Shown here piece after piece: positions 44,259 to 56,900 of a stretch of 64,000 nucleotides of DNA. The notes below the pieces were generated by a model. That model did no database searches. It saw only the letters and a program-made list of their open reading frames with translations, and was not told the DNA's origin. Positions within the stretch are counted from its first letter, which is position 1; every line of letters starts with the position of its first letter. Origin of the DNA: Rhodocollybia butyracea (lineage: Eukaryota; Basidiomycota; Agaricomycetes; Agaricales; Omphalotaceae). The stretch is taken from the NCBI GenBank assembly GCA_015501585.1, contig JADNRY010000086.1:158885-222884 (forward strand). Direction: 5' to 3'. The translations under genes and the position numbers were made by a program.

Positions 44259-44932
44259 CCATAAGTAAGCGCTAGTCGAGCGCTTACTTCCCTTCTTTAC
44301 TTCGAATCACACCCATCGTACCAATATCATATACAAGTACCTTAGATACAAGTATTAACCAAGACCTTGTCAATAATCCATAAGTACAATTATCCAGTGA
44401 ATGTATCTAGTACCTTGGAGTGTTACTGGGGAAATGGAAATGTGATACTTGAAAGAATATGCTGTGATCGTTGGCTCGATTCCTGACAGTATGAGTCCCA
44501 AAAACCAAAAATGCCAGTTTTGTTGGTGAAAATTTACCACTAATTATTTTTTTTAAGCCCCGACCAAGAGACCGACCGACCAACCCGATGTAACGGCATC
44601 ACGGCCCGGCCCCCCTTGTCACAACCAAGTTCCACCACCCATGAGAGGAACTGCCAACTGGATGAGCAATTCACTTGAGCTGCACAAAGTCATGCTTAAC
44701 ATGAACTCTAGATATGTAGTGCTTCTAATACTGGTTGTCCGATACTAGACAAGATAAACTTTTGAGTAACTTTTAATAATATTCAATAATATTTGGGCTG
44801 TACAAAATGGCTACCATAATTTTGACATATTGGCAAAATATTATCCCATTCACTCAGAAAATTTCAAATAATATGTTGCAGTAAGTACTCTAATGGATGC
44901 GGATAACACAAACACTTTTCTTCTAATTAAAT

Positions 44933-46500
44933 TCAGACCTCCACTATGATTCTCTTCATTTCAATTTCCACCTCAGTGTTTTGCCCGGGATTCAAAGTGG
45001 AGCCATCCTGAGAAGCATGTGCAACTTGCATAAAGCTCGAGATGTTTTGTATGCTGTCCACTCCCCCTTGGAATACGGGAGTCCCAGTAGTCGCGGTGCC
45101 CTGGGAATCAATGACTCTTTGGCCGAGCTTTCTTCCAATGCATGTACTCAGAATAATCAGAGTTGGGGCTATCCCCTGCAATGAGTTCAGTATACTTATG
45201 AAGGATGATATGATCATCCACATACCGCCAACAAGATTACTGGTCCTGTTAGATCTACTGGAATAGCAATTCTGCTTTGATTCCCTTCAACAACAGCATG
45301 GGCAATCAAGGCTATTGGATATAGAAACCCACACTCGACACTACAAAATTCAGAAATCCTCCCCGGAATACAAATTGAATATACCCACAGGACTGCAATT
45401 ATATCTTTGTATTTTGCATTGATGACACCATTTTGGCCAAAGCATGTGCTGATTTGCCTGGCCACCCACCAAATCCGTCCAGCTAGGAACCAGAGTAAGG
45501 TAACGATGGCGTACCAAGTTCATGATGTCACTCTGATACATACCAATCATCATTGTCAATACCATATTGAGGGTTGCGTTGGCATAGAAAAATCCCAGTC
45601 CGTAATTAACTCCCTTTAGTTCCAATTCAAAAATGGCCTCATTTCCACCATTGGGAAATCCTATTGTTCGCATAATGGCGCTTGCAAGACCTACCGCTGT
45701 GTAAGAGTTGTTAAGGCAGTCTGGTGCTGACAAAATAACATATATAAAATGAACATACCATTAATTGCCAGCGAAACTATTGCAGGTAGTATGATGATCC
45801 AAAGTTTGGATCCCCAGACAAGATAGATCCGATGAATCTAGGGGAATTTTCAACCTCAGGAGCTCTGTATTCCTTGGAACTTACAATGACAGAGTCTGCA
45901 ACAGTGCTATTTGTGCTCACTGAGTTACATGGCAACAGAGTCTGTGAAGTATTCACTTACTTTGCTAGCACCAAACATATGTAAGAAAAACCGCTGACAG
46001 CACAAAATAAACAAGGATCCGATGAAAAACTACATTAACCGTAAGTACTTACGTCATCACTGTCTCAGCTGGATCTTGAGTTATAAATTTCAGGAATCGA
46101 GCAAAGTCCTGGGTCCTTATAGCATTATATGCAAATACAAGATCGTCGATATTTGATGCAGCATTCATCATCCCGCCAACCGATGAGACAAGGAAGAGGG
46201 ATAGCATCCAGGAAAGGTGCAACTTCTGATGCGAAATGTTTTTGGCATGGCGGAGGAGGTGAAATGATAGTCCAAAGAGCAAAGTATAGAACCCTACACA
46301 AGGAGCATGGTCATAATCGATCCAGAGCAGCTAATTAAAACAAGTCTACCAAAGAGGGCCAATACAAGCTGCATGAAGAAATAATAAGTCCACCATCTCC
46401 ACCCGATCTCAAAATTATCACATACAGCAAAGGAAATGATGGGAGCCAAGACTATAACTTGTGGTGAAAAAATAGATGATGCTGCAAGTGAGGTGCCCAT
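44933..46500 (-). CDS. Multi-pass membrane protein, unknown function, about six exons
   Basis: ATG 46500 (MGTSLAASSIFSPQVIVLAP), stop 44933. Exons joined at GT-AG sites give repeated hydrophobic segments: FFMQLVLALFGFYTLLFGLS, LSWMLSLFLVSSVGG, LWIIILPAIVSLAIN, YGLGFFYANATLNMVLTMMI, GFLYPIALIAHAVVE and VILLAGIAPTLIILSTCIG. The last junction uses donor GTATGTGG and acceptor CATTGCAG (45180-45228). The tail is hydrophilic. About seven TM helices of this style occur in a common agaric family of unknown role. Small exons around 45850-46050 are uncertain. No stop or shift is needed, so it is probably an intact host gene. Confidence 0.6.
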
Positions 46501-47253
46501 GGTGTTGTACTACATAGTAAGAGCCTGGAGACAAAGCCTTTTGTACCTTTAAGGCCCTCTTGCCAAAGATGATGACAGGAGATTACAACAAAGGTCAAAT
46601 GATGTCTATTATTGTAAAACTCAAAGCTGTTCCTGTTAGCAACGCTCTTGGCAATGCGTTTGACCTACTATGTCCGAATACAACGTGGCAGAACAGTCTA
46701 CATACGAATATCAACATCTGTCATTTGCATCAATCACCATGATTGAGGCGTATAGCCATAGTCCTACTAACCTGCCTGCCATTAGGATGCAATTAAAAGC
46801 ATATGGAAATAATAAGTATAACTTGAGTATATGTCAGCTTCAGTGAGAAATAAAAGAGATTAGAACTTCAAAGCTCAAAGACTTGTGCAAACAACTGTAT
46901 CATCAGACATTAATTATATATGAGTTCCTGCCACTGGAACAATTAACACAATGAGAGAATCGAGCAATTAAGGCACACCCACCTAATGCACTACGGGCAG
47001 ACCCGGTGACTCTTAATTTCTCATACTGAACTTGTGAAATAAGTTTTCCTCCTAGTAGGGCATTCCTCAACGAGTGTTAACGGTTTCGTACTTTTATTGT
47101 ACCTTGATCAATATAATCGAGTTACTTGATTCTACCATACTTTACAGGTACTTGACAGATACAGTACTTGGCATCTCACAACTTTTCTTGTGTTTTGTTG
47201 TATTATTTGATTGATGTTCCGGCCCCATTCGATTCATTCATTCACACAACAGC
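46501..47253. other. Intergenic region
   Basis: Nothing firm. CACTACGGG at 46989 preceded by AATG resembles a CACTA-like left end, but no matching right end was found. Confidence 0.4.
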
Positions 47254-47402
47254 TGCTATTTTTGCTGAGAAAAAATATCCGGGTACTAGTAGCATCCGAC
47301 CACCTGCTATTTTTGCTGAGAAAAATATCCTAGTACTAGTAGCATCCGACCACCTGCTATTTTTGCTGAGAAAAATATCCTAGTACTAGTAGCATCCGAC
47401 CA
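47254..47402. repeat. Minisatellite, three ~50-bp units
   Basis: Units start at 47255, 47306 and 47356 (GCTATTTTTGCTGAG ... ACTAGTAGCATCCGACCACC). The last two are nearly identical. Confidence 0.92.
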
Positions 47403-47917
47403 CGGGCCAGATATGCCTATGAGGCTACTCAACCAGTTATGTCGAATTTGGACAATGGATTCAGAATGATACAAGGTTTGCTTGTGACTGATTGAGCTCA
47501 CAATAGAACTAATGGAGGAGAGGGGGGGCCTAGACAGGCCAGCATGTGGGAAGTGTTCCTCCACCCAAGGGTCGGTTATGAAGACAGACCACCCAAGGGC
47601 CAATTATGACATGATAAGCTCTGTACGTCCTATTGTATGAAGTAAGCTTGTTCCAAACTTCCAGTAATACTAAATATCTATAATGATAGAGCATAGTGAG
47701 TAACATTGAGAAAAGGTGTGTGATCGGATGCCTTACTGTACTAATCATAGCTTCGTCGGTCACGGGTCACAGGGACCTTGACAATGACGAAATGTCACAG
47801 AGGTCACAGGTCACTTAGCGTACCAACAAAATCCCATATTCATTGGTCACAAATTATTTTTTTTTCTCCCTTGAAAACACGAGAAAAACTGCTAAATTTG
47901 ACCTTGATTGACGAAAT
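47403..47917. other. Unannotated stretch
   Basis: No gene recognised; GGTCAC-rich words at 47757-47815. Confidence 0.35.
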
Positions 47918-47926
47918 TTTTTCCTC

Positions 47927-48470
47927 GGCTTATTCTATTTGGAAACCCTGTTTCCGGGGTTAAGAAACCCAGTCAAAATGTGCGGGTTATAGAGGATTTC
48001 TCCGGCGAGTGTTCCGGTGAGATAACCGGCCATTTTAGACGCGCGCCATCAACGGCAACTTAAATCTTGATATACTTAAAAAGCCATCATTGTGCCGATT
48101 GAGCACTCCGCATACACGATGACCTCCAGCTGCTTGCCCATGTTGCCATCAAACATAGTTTCTCTTTGGAAGTAAATTAATAGTGTTTCTTTACATTATT
48201 TGAGCAATTATACCTACAATTACAATAAATTTGAGAACTTAGCATTACTGGGCCTTGTTGAGAGTAGTCAGGGCGACTTGCGGGACTACAGGAACGCGTC
48301 GCGACGTGTCAATTTATTCACTGATTGCCGAACTTACGGCTTGAGTTCTAGCAGGCGCTTAGTTTATCTCTGCTTTGTTACTCCGGAAGCATCCGGGCTT
48401 TCGGCAAGGGTTCCTAACAAGGATATGAGAGAAACCCTGTTTCAACCCGGGTTTCCAAATAGAATAAGCC
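47927..48470. mobile_element. Mutator-like MITE with 9-bp TSD
   Basis: Inverted ends GGCTTATTCTATTTGGAAAC at both sides; exact 9-bp duplication TTTTTCCTC (47918-47926, 48471-48479). A 9-bp duplication is the mark of Mutator-like elements. 544 bp, no gene. A related copy starts at 63434. Confidence 0.87.
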
Positions 48471-48479
48471 TTTTTCCTC

Positions 48480-49546
48480 AGTCTGAGGTTTGACCTGACA
48501 AAATAAAAATTTCGTCGGGCTGGTCCCGGGTCACACCCCATGACGAACTGTTCTGATTAGTACAGTACGGTTCAGCGGTGATGCTTATGACCAGTGTACT
48601 GAAGAGTGCTAAGGTGGAATGTAGATTCTTGGAAAGAACCCTGAAGGTGAATTGCAGATTTGCCTTGTCCACCACTCACCTCCCATGAATCGCAGGTGGC
48701 AGGCTCCCAGAATATGCTCAAACATTATATGAACCCCATTTAGAATTCTTGGATATTAGGACGGATCATGCATGTCCAATTCATACATACGCCTGGCCTG
48801 TCCTCCCATTGGATGTTCTGTCCTCACTCAAACGATCCCCCCTCATTGAGCCCTCAACTTGTCATAGCTAAATCGAGTCATCCCTAACAAACATCATGAC
48901 ATCGGTGCCACACGCTGTGTAATAAACCCTTCCTTCCTTCCTTGCCGCCATCCTCTCTGTATAAGTGCTGCACTAGTGATCAGGGCAGTTACAGTTTCTT
49001 TGCGCATCACAGAGGAATGGCACTTATTGATGCTCTTTGTCAAATTATCTCTCCTTTACTGAAGATTCACCAATCACCAGAGCTGGTATGGGAATACTTC
49101 CCAGTAGTGTAGATGGAGGCAAAGCCACAGTCGGGCACGGCTGGGGGCGATGTCGACTAGCTATTGAAAAAATGACATATTTCGTTTGCCTTTCTGTGGT
49201 CACCTGCATTCTCGTGTTTTTTCTGGATTGAAGTCAAAATTTTAAAATAAGCACCCAACTTGAACAAAGATATCGTCGGCGCTGATATTCCCTGACTTAC
49301 ACTATCCTTGTATTGACGTTTTTTTCAACATCTGATGGATGGTTTGATGAACAGTTTGTACACATACTGTCCTTTGCCTGGCAATGCCCGCCAGGGGCAG
49401 CCACCTGGAATAACGCTTTATATTCTATGTAAGTGCTGTAAGATCTGTATCTAACGGCTTGCCGTGATCCATGTATTGTTTCCTTGTGATTAACAGATAC
49501 ACATAAGAGGCACTGTTTATGAATGATGTGCAAACCTCAGCCAACC
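48480..49546. other. Intergenic region
   Basis: A CCTT microsatellite near 48930 and short ORFs only. Nothing else recognised. Confidence 0.35.
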
Positions 49547-49931
49547 ATGCATCTTCCATCTTTCATCAAGGTTGTTTCGTTGTCGCTTCTCACAGCTGTT
49601 ACGGTAGTGGCCCGTCCTCTTCAGAAAAATCGGGGTGATAAATCATCCGATAATGAGAGGTATGGCCAAGTAATATCTCTGTGATGTGAGCTCTAATAAC
49701 GTTTAACCCAGAGTTGATGGTCCTAGGGATGTAAAAGAAGTGACAAAAGAGCAGAATAGGTATTTAATAATGCATACTAGTAGTCATTGGGGTGGGAGTT
49801 CTAACATATTGGGCGTTTTTGAAGTGCTCCGTCTTCTGCCATTGATTTTTCTAGCCCTGAATTTTTTCCCAGAGGTGGCTCAGAGACGGTACGGTTACAG
49901 TTTTTATTCTTGCGCTGTCAATTGCTCATAG
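49547..49931 (+). CDS. Small spliced protein with N-terminal signal sequence
   Basis: ATG 49547. Exons 49547-49659 and 49712-49931 join in phase through a 52-bp GT-AG intron, giving 110 aa. The N-terminus (basic/hydrophobic FIKVVSLSLLTAVTVVARP) looks like a signal peptide, and a second hydrophobic stretch (FEVLRLLPLIFLALNFF) lies near residues 70-90. It could be secreted or membrane-held. No family recognised. Splicing with frame conservation supports a real gene, but short length lowers confidence. Confidence 0.42.
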
Positions 49932-50445
49932 GCACTCACTTAGGTGACGCAATTTGTGGGGGGTGTTGAACTTAAACGCTCATTTACTTGCCCATCATTG
50001 ATGACACAGTGTACCCAGTGAGATGCTGTGAGCAATGCACAGTGCATTGATGCAGCGCAATCAAACTTAAATTCAAATTACTTTTTGTCCTATACCAAAA
50101 TGTGTTTGTAAACCTGGATATATACTGTATAGTTTTGACCAAATGTTCACGGTCTGTAGTCCTGTTTAGTATCTTTGGTGTTCATAGGTGCCAGTGACCT
50201 GTGAACAGTTTGCTGACCGTGAACCAGACCTGCATGAACAGCCTCACGGGTTCAAGTAGAGCTCAAGCCGTTGTGGAACTGTTCATGGTCATTGCAACAA
50301 AGTAATTAATTTAATCTTATCATACGTTATTTTATAGTAAATCGCAAAATTTAAGGTTGACATGTCTAGAGTCATTGCAAACGCGATTGATCCGAGGGAG
50401 TTAGGGGTTCCCGAACCGCGGTCTCACTATTCCGATAATCAATGG
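49932..50445. other. Spacer before the gypsy element
   Basis: No gene seen. Ends in ATGG, the gypsy target duplication. Confidence 0.45.
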
Positions 50446-52183
50446 TGATAGGGCTAACTATGGGTATGTGGGCAGAAGGCAAAACAACACCAACACAAAC
50501 ACACAATCAGACTTTTGAGTTCTGGGGTAATTCAAGATTGATCAATGGACTCTATTGCACAAAATGCTCTATAGTCTCTGGGGTTCTCTTTGTACTTTAA
50601 CTATTCCTTTCAAAACAAGACTCTGGACTTCAAAACTTTCAAACAAGACAAGACTGGGACTTTAACTTTCAATCAATCAACAACAACAACAACAAGTGCA
50701 AGGTCTCTTTCTTTGTCTGTTCAAATGCAATCCAAGTTCATTCAAGTTCTGTCAGAAGCAAAAGCACTCTGAATAATTCTGTTCTTTCTTCTGCCAGAAG
50801 CACCCTATTACTACAAGCTTGACAGCAAGCTTGTTAACCTGGGGGGGAGGGATGCCTGCTCTTTCTGGAGGTCTCCCCTTGATTATATACCCAAGGAAGC
50901 CAAGAGTATTGGTAAGGGGAGCATGTGCTCTGCATACGAGGCTGTATGGCATCATATGGTCAATTCTATTGTGAAATTTTACATCAGACCCGGAAACGGT
51001 GAACAGAGACCGCCCCATGAGGTCGTTTCACTCTATTCAGTTCCATTTCGGATCATAGATGTTCAATCTCGAGTTCTTGGTATGTTCTTTTTCATTCATT
51101 CTTGATTGTCAGTACTTACAGTGACTTATGACTGTAAGTAAGTGTGAACCAGTAGTTCACAGGTTCTATAAGTGAGGGAGGACTTGAAGAACGATGTATC
51201 TCAGCTATTCTCGCTTCGATAATCGTCATCTAAGCCCTGCAACATCAAGTTTCATTCTAATCTTTGAAATACTGCTCCAAGGGGACAGATCTCAGTTCTA
51301 TGCTGGAGCATCGGAAAACCACCCGGTATCGGGACGTTTACCGTATTTCCAACTCGTATAGACTCGTTTCAAGGGTTCATAAAATTTCTAAGGTCTCTGA
51401 CTGATGGCTATTGAAGTATGAGCATATCTATAGAAATATAGGTATGTCTCCTCCTAGTACCTACTCAAATCTCGTCTCTATGGTCGGGGGACACATGGAG
51501 TATAAGGCGGGAGGGCAGGGGACGTCGACGGGACCTGTTCGGACTCGGTTTGACCCCCACTCTTGTCCTGTATCATCATGCTATGCAATTATTTGAAAAT
51601 GAGGCATTTATCCCAACAACTGATGTAACCATGTTCTGGGACCGGAGAAGTACCCTGGATACCGGTATTTCGATGCCGTCGGATGCCTATGCACTGCTTT
51701 CGTTCGTTCTAGTGCTTCAGGGTCTCTGGTACATTTTATTTCTTGCCCCAGATTGCCCTTTTGCATGTTCTAAGTTTTATACCCTTAGTAAGGTATTATC
51801 ATTCTGAGTAAGCATTTCCTATGGAAGGGAAAGCTTGTAATCGAGTGCTAACTAGTGAAACGATGTAAGAATCGTCCAAACGGTCTGCAACATCGAAGGT
51901 TTCATAGAAAACGGCCTCCTGGTGAGGTAGTTTCAAGTAAATCAATTATATCAAATTCAGAGTATGGGCCGAAATGGCCGATGTTTTGATATCAATGTTA
52001 GGCCGTCGTGCGCGTGAAGCGGTGGCAATACAGGCGTTGTACGAGCTTGTCCGATTTGGGTTTCAGTGAACACAGCACTGGGAGAAGTCCTCCAAGTGGT
52101 ATGAACACTACGTATCATGCAAAGACTATCCAGTAGTGAGCTTTAAGTCTAGTTTTAGACTCAAAAAGTCTCGGGGCGTATCA
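50446..52183 (-). mobile_element. Gypsy 3' LTR
   Basis: 1738 bp; preceded (in element sense) by the purine tract at 52184-52196. Differences from the 5' LTR include a missing base near 51336. Confidence 0.95.
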
Positions 52184-52196
52184 TCTCCCCCTCACT
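52184..52196 (-). promoter_or_regulatory. Gypsy polypurine tract
   Basis: The minus strand reads AGTGAGGGGGAGA directly before the 3' LTR. Confidence 0.85.
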
Positions 52197-52456
52197 AAAT
52201 TTGAACTGTCCCCAGTTCATTGGGTAGTATGACTGGGTCTCTGCCTGATACATTGGATTCTCGGGTTAATTACACTCGATCCTGCAATGTCCCTGGAACA
52301 CAGAGGTTCATGGCTATGAGTAACACAACATGGGCCATCATAAATAACAAATTCTCTTCATGGATAAAAGGCAAGTCGGAATCGGACACTTGGTATCCAA
52401 ATTCTCGACTCGTATTCATTCTTTCTCTTATTCTTTCTTCAACGCTTCTCGAAAAA

Positions 52457-53858
52457 ATGTCTGCCGCCATCAACAGCGATTACACCAAAATCCGGGCTGA
52501 GGTCCTTGCCAAGTTGGTCAAGTATGACCAGATGTATGAGACACTCTTTCCGCTCGAACAGTTTGATACATTGGTGGTCCTTGCCACTAAACTCGGTGAC
52601 TCCACTGTATGTTCAGTCAATTCTGTTCTCTTTGGTTCTAATTCACTGTTTTTAGGCACGCCTCCAAGGATTTAAGTCCCAGGTGGCAGCCGACAATCAA
52701 AAGTTCCACGATACTCTTTTCCGCATCAAACAGAACTTGGAAGAGCTCGAAACCGTTTTTAAAGAACATGGCAAGTCTTTCACCATGCCGCCTTGCCATA
52801 AGGTGTGCTCTGTGATCACCTCGTGGATCCACAAAGTACGAGATGAGACTCCGGGTCCGGCTAGTGCTGTGGCGGCTGCGATTACTGCGGCCACTACTGC
52901 CAATAGCTCTGGCAAAGCTGGTGTGTCTTGTTCTATTCTCATTCATGGGGGTTATCTCATTCTTTTCACATCACAGGTTTGCGCCGTGGCAAGCGACGTG
53001 TTGTCAAGTCAGTTGAGCTAATCTCCGATGACGAATCCGATACCGAAGTCGTTATCACCGGAGACATCACTATGGCCGACGCGACCACAATGTCTCCTGC
53101 CGCAAAACCAGATGCTGAAATGGTATGTCTCGGCGCCTTGTATTCAACATACGCTATATTTAGCAACACATTTATAGGCTCCCGCGGACACCATCGTTAC
53201 AGCCGCCACAGTTACGGCTACAGCAGGAAACTCCCAGGCGGTCAAGCCTCTCAAAGGTACCAAGATCAAGGAGCCCCCTACTGCCGTAAGTCTGTGTGTC
53301 AAATTTTGAACTTCTGACGACTGATTTCTTCATTCTAGAGTGCCGAGACTTCCGCTCTTAAGGTAAAGTACCTTTTCTTTCATGAAGTCCCGGGCATGGA
53401 TACTACTTCATTCTTATATTCCAAGGCCTTGCATTTCACCAAACGAGGGCATGAGGAGGCGGCTAAGAAGAAGCCCAAGCTTAATCATCCAAAAGATGAT
53501 TATACCACGCTTGGTAAAGGCTCTACTCTCGCATTTTCCAACTCTGCTGACAGACTTGCAGGTGAGCTCTAGCCTTGTTCTTTTCATTCTATCATGTTCA
53601 TTGTTTTACTTGACAGCTTCCGCCTCTTCCGTTGTGGGTCCAGCTGCCGCCTCTACCATTTCGGTTGCTCACAACATGGTGGGGAAACCCACTTTGGTTG
53701 CAACTGAGGCAAGTTTGATTCAGAAGGAGGCACATTTTCGTGGGGAGATCGACGTTACTGTCAGTAAAATTCAACTTTTGCTCAATTACTTGGAGGTAGT
53801 TACTCAGGGACATGTGAAAGCGCTTAATGACCTCCATATTGCAGGCCCTTCTGCTTAG
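52457..53858 (+). CDS. Intact antisense gene with five introns inside the gypsy element
   Basis: ATG 52457 (context AAAAAATGTCT), stop 53856-53858. Exons 52457-52606, 52656-52920, 52977-53122, 53178-53285, 53339-53561 and 53617-53858 join in phase to 377 aa; every intron is 49-56 bp with GT-AG ends. (A further optional intron could fall within 53363-53425, where the frame is open anyway.) N-terminal 120 residues are helical/coiled coil (KIRAEVLAKLVKYDQMYETL, LFRIKQNLEELETVFKEHGK). An Ala/Thr-rich part follows, then a basic patch with acidic SDDESDTE, and a C-terminal helix. It may be nuclear. No known domain. It converges tail-to-tail with pol, stops 99 bp apart, and starts 273 bp from the 3' LTR. 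Confidence 0.72.
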
Positions 53859-53957
53859 GTACATGAGTTCTTTGCTACCAAGTATTTACATTCTTTCTTA
53901 AGTATACATTGTGTTGTATACCTTGTTCAGGAATATGATTAATTTCATACTCCAAGT

Positions 53958-56900
53958 TCAATCTTCGCTGTCACTGAAGCCATCCTCAAGGTTAAGTTCA
54001 CCTCTGATTCCAGGCTCAATGATGGAATTGTCATTCTCATACACAACTTCGCAGTTATCCTTGTCTGCTCTGGAGTTTGACTCAGTGAAACTAATGTCAT
54101 TGTCACTGGGTTCAGGGCCCTTAGTGATATTTTCTAGTTCCGCTGGTGTAAGTCCAGTGAATGATGAAAGGTTATTGGGTAGAGTGACTTTGTGTCTGGC
54201 ATTATAAGGTCTAACACGGAATGGTGAGATCTTGTTCTGGAACACCGCTCCATTCATCTCTGCCACCACATAGGCTCCTCCCATTGTCTTTCTAATGATG
54301 ATACAAGGGCCCCACCATCTAGGTTGCATCTTCGAGTTCAAGGACTTCTCAACTTGTGAGTTTCTCACAAGTACAAGGTCTCCTGGTTTAAAGTTGAAAC
54401 TTTTAATAGTATGGGCATGCATCTTCTCATATCTAAGTGTGTTTCTTCTCTTCTCTTCATCTATGCTATTCATAATATCCTTTACATGATCAGAGTGCAA
54501 AGCTAAAGCTCTAGCTCTCAGGCCAATCAACTCAGTGGTACTAAGGATATGTCCCGGGATCTGCATGAGCCAAGTTGCTTGCATGATATCAAAGGGTAAT
54601 ACTGGATGTGCACCTGTCAGAGCAAAGAATGGTGAACAACCAAGTCTCTTTCTAACAGTAATTCTATCAGCCCACATTACTTCTGGTACATAGTAGGACC
54701 ATCTCGATTGAATGCCATTACAAGCCTTGAACAAAGCTTGCCTAACATCCCAATGAGGCCTTTCTATTTTTCCATTGCCTTGTGAATTGTAGGGTGCTAT
54801 CCTGATTCCTTTAATGCCATATCTCTCTGTCAAATATTGAACTGCTTTAACAAATGGAGGGCCATTGTCTGTGTAAATTACAGCAAGACATCCCCATCTG
54901 CATATGATTTCTTCAAATAACCAGTCACCTATAGCTTTCCCTGTCTCTTTTGGGAGTGCCCTCCCTTCCATCCAACTTGTAACATGGCACCTGCCATGCA
55001 CAAAGTACTTGTTCTTATTGGACATTGGCATGTGCATAGTGTCTGCATGAAGGACTTGAAAAATAGAAGGGGTAGCTGTAAGCTTTGGCGGGGTTCTAAT
55101 CAGATCTTTCAATCTTTCTTGGCACAAGTGGCATGTTTTCACATACCAGTTGGCATCTCTATCAAGTTCAGGCCACCAGAATCTCTCCGATAACAAAGCC
55201 TTAGTGGCGTAGACACCTTTGTGTCCAAGTCCATCATGAGCGGCTTTCATCATTGACATTCTGTGTTCTTTTCCAACAACAAGTCTATGCTTGCCTTCAA
55301 TATCTCTCTTATACAACTTGTCATCCTTCAAGAAGAATTGTCTAGCAAATTGCTTAAAGTTAAGATATTGGTTTTCATTCAAATTTTCTGGCTTGAAGGC
55401 AGGATTTTTCAACCAAGTCCGCACATGGACAAGTCTGACATCCTGCTCCTTGCCTCGGTCTGATCTGTGGTCTTCTTCATATTGCTCTTCACTAATGAAG
55501 GGTTGAGGCTTGACAATCTGAGGTAGAGTTGCCACAAAAGGTGCACTGGAAGAATCTTCCTGTACAAATCTTGCCCTCAACAATTCTTCTTCAGTGCTAG
55601 CTCTCTCTGCTACCTTGACAAAATCATGTACTGACTCTGCAAGCTGCTGAGAAAAGCCTGTTCTAGTGTCAATTTGATCTTTGAACTCTTCAAAAGGAAT
55701 GGTAGTGTCAACACCACCTTCAAATGAAAAAGTGAATGAAGGTTCTTCTGCCTGATAATCTGCTTCAGGATTGTAGTACACTTCATCCCCAATTTGCCAA
55801 TCCCTCCTGGAGAGACCATCGGATCCATGTTTCTTTCCAGGGATGTGTCTAAGATCAAAGTGGTACATCAAGATTTGTTCAATCCATCTGTTAATAGCCG
55901 CATTAGGCACTTCATCTGGGTGTTGAATCATTCCCTTGATGTACTTGGCATCAACTTCAACTTTGAGATTCCTTACACCAAAGAGCCAGTATTTACAAGC
56001 CTGCAAGGCTCTATAGAATCCATAAAGCTCTCTTTTGGGTTGGGAAAATCTCGCTTCTCTATCATTGTAGGTGATTGACCCGAATCTAGCATAGTGCCTT
56101 TTTCTGGTAATATCATCCTGTTGACCAATATAAAATCCAACACCTTTGAAAGAACTGTCAACAGACAAAATGACTGGTTCATCACTGTCATATTGAATTC
56201 TTCTCAGTGCAGGTGATTCTCTAATGGCCTGTTTCAAGTTATCCATAGATTCTTGTTGTCTAGATGTCCAGACAAAGGGGACACCATCTTTTCTGAGTTC
56301 ATTGATAGGTTCTGCAATTTTTGCATAGTTCTTGACAAACATTCTACAGAGCCCAGTAGTTCCTAAGAAGCTCCTGACATCTGAGATATTCTTACAAGGT
56401 CCCCATCTTTCAATGACACCCATTAAGTCAGGGTCTACAACTCTGCCTTCATATGTACATCTGTATCCAACAACTTTGAATTGAGACTTGCAAATTATTG
56501 CTTTGTGACCTGAAAAGGTACCTCCACAATATTTGACTCGCTGAACAACTCTATTTGCATTCTGGAAATGTTCCCAGACAAACCGTCTGATACCAGGGTT
56601 TTCAGGGATCACTTCATATCCTCCATCAGGAAGTTCATATCTTGTCTTAGGTCCTTTAATTGGAACATCGTCAATATAAGGCCTTGTAACATGAGGGATC
56701 TCTTCTCTAAGCATATAGTGACATCATCATGAAAAATGGGCACTGAGTTTGTCCAACCCATGGGCAAGGTAGTTAGCCTAAGTGCTCCATAAGGTGTTTG
56801 GAAAGTGGTCAAGTCTCGAGATGATTCAGCTAAGGTTCTTTCATCATATCCAACATACATATCTAGTACTGCTCCACAAGAATAGCCAGCAAATTGTTCT

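Larger units (their letters stand above)
42417..44618. mobile_element. 8-bp-TSD DNA transposon (hAT-like), non-autonomous
   Basis: Inverted ends CAAGGGGGG(G)CCGGG ... CCGTGAT at 42417 and 44618, with the exact 8-bp duplication TCACAACC (42409-42416, 44619-44626). An 8-bp duplication fits hAT, though other 8-bp superfamilies are possible. No transposase; the body contains a nested MITE, a CTAC microsatellite and LTR-like sequence. Confidence 0.82.

Noticed and set aside
46989..47000. CACTACGGG preceded by AATG, like the left end of the CACTA-like element
   Set aside because: No matching right terminus or subterminal array was found downstream; the same holds for CCCGTAGTG at 21246-21254.
53363..53425. 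Possible extra intron in the antisense gypsy gene
   Set aside because: GT and AG sites exist, but the 63 bases are open in frame and keep the phase, so I treated them as exon; RNA data would decide.
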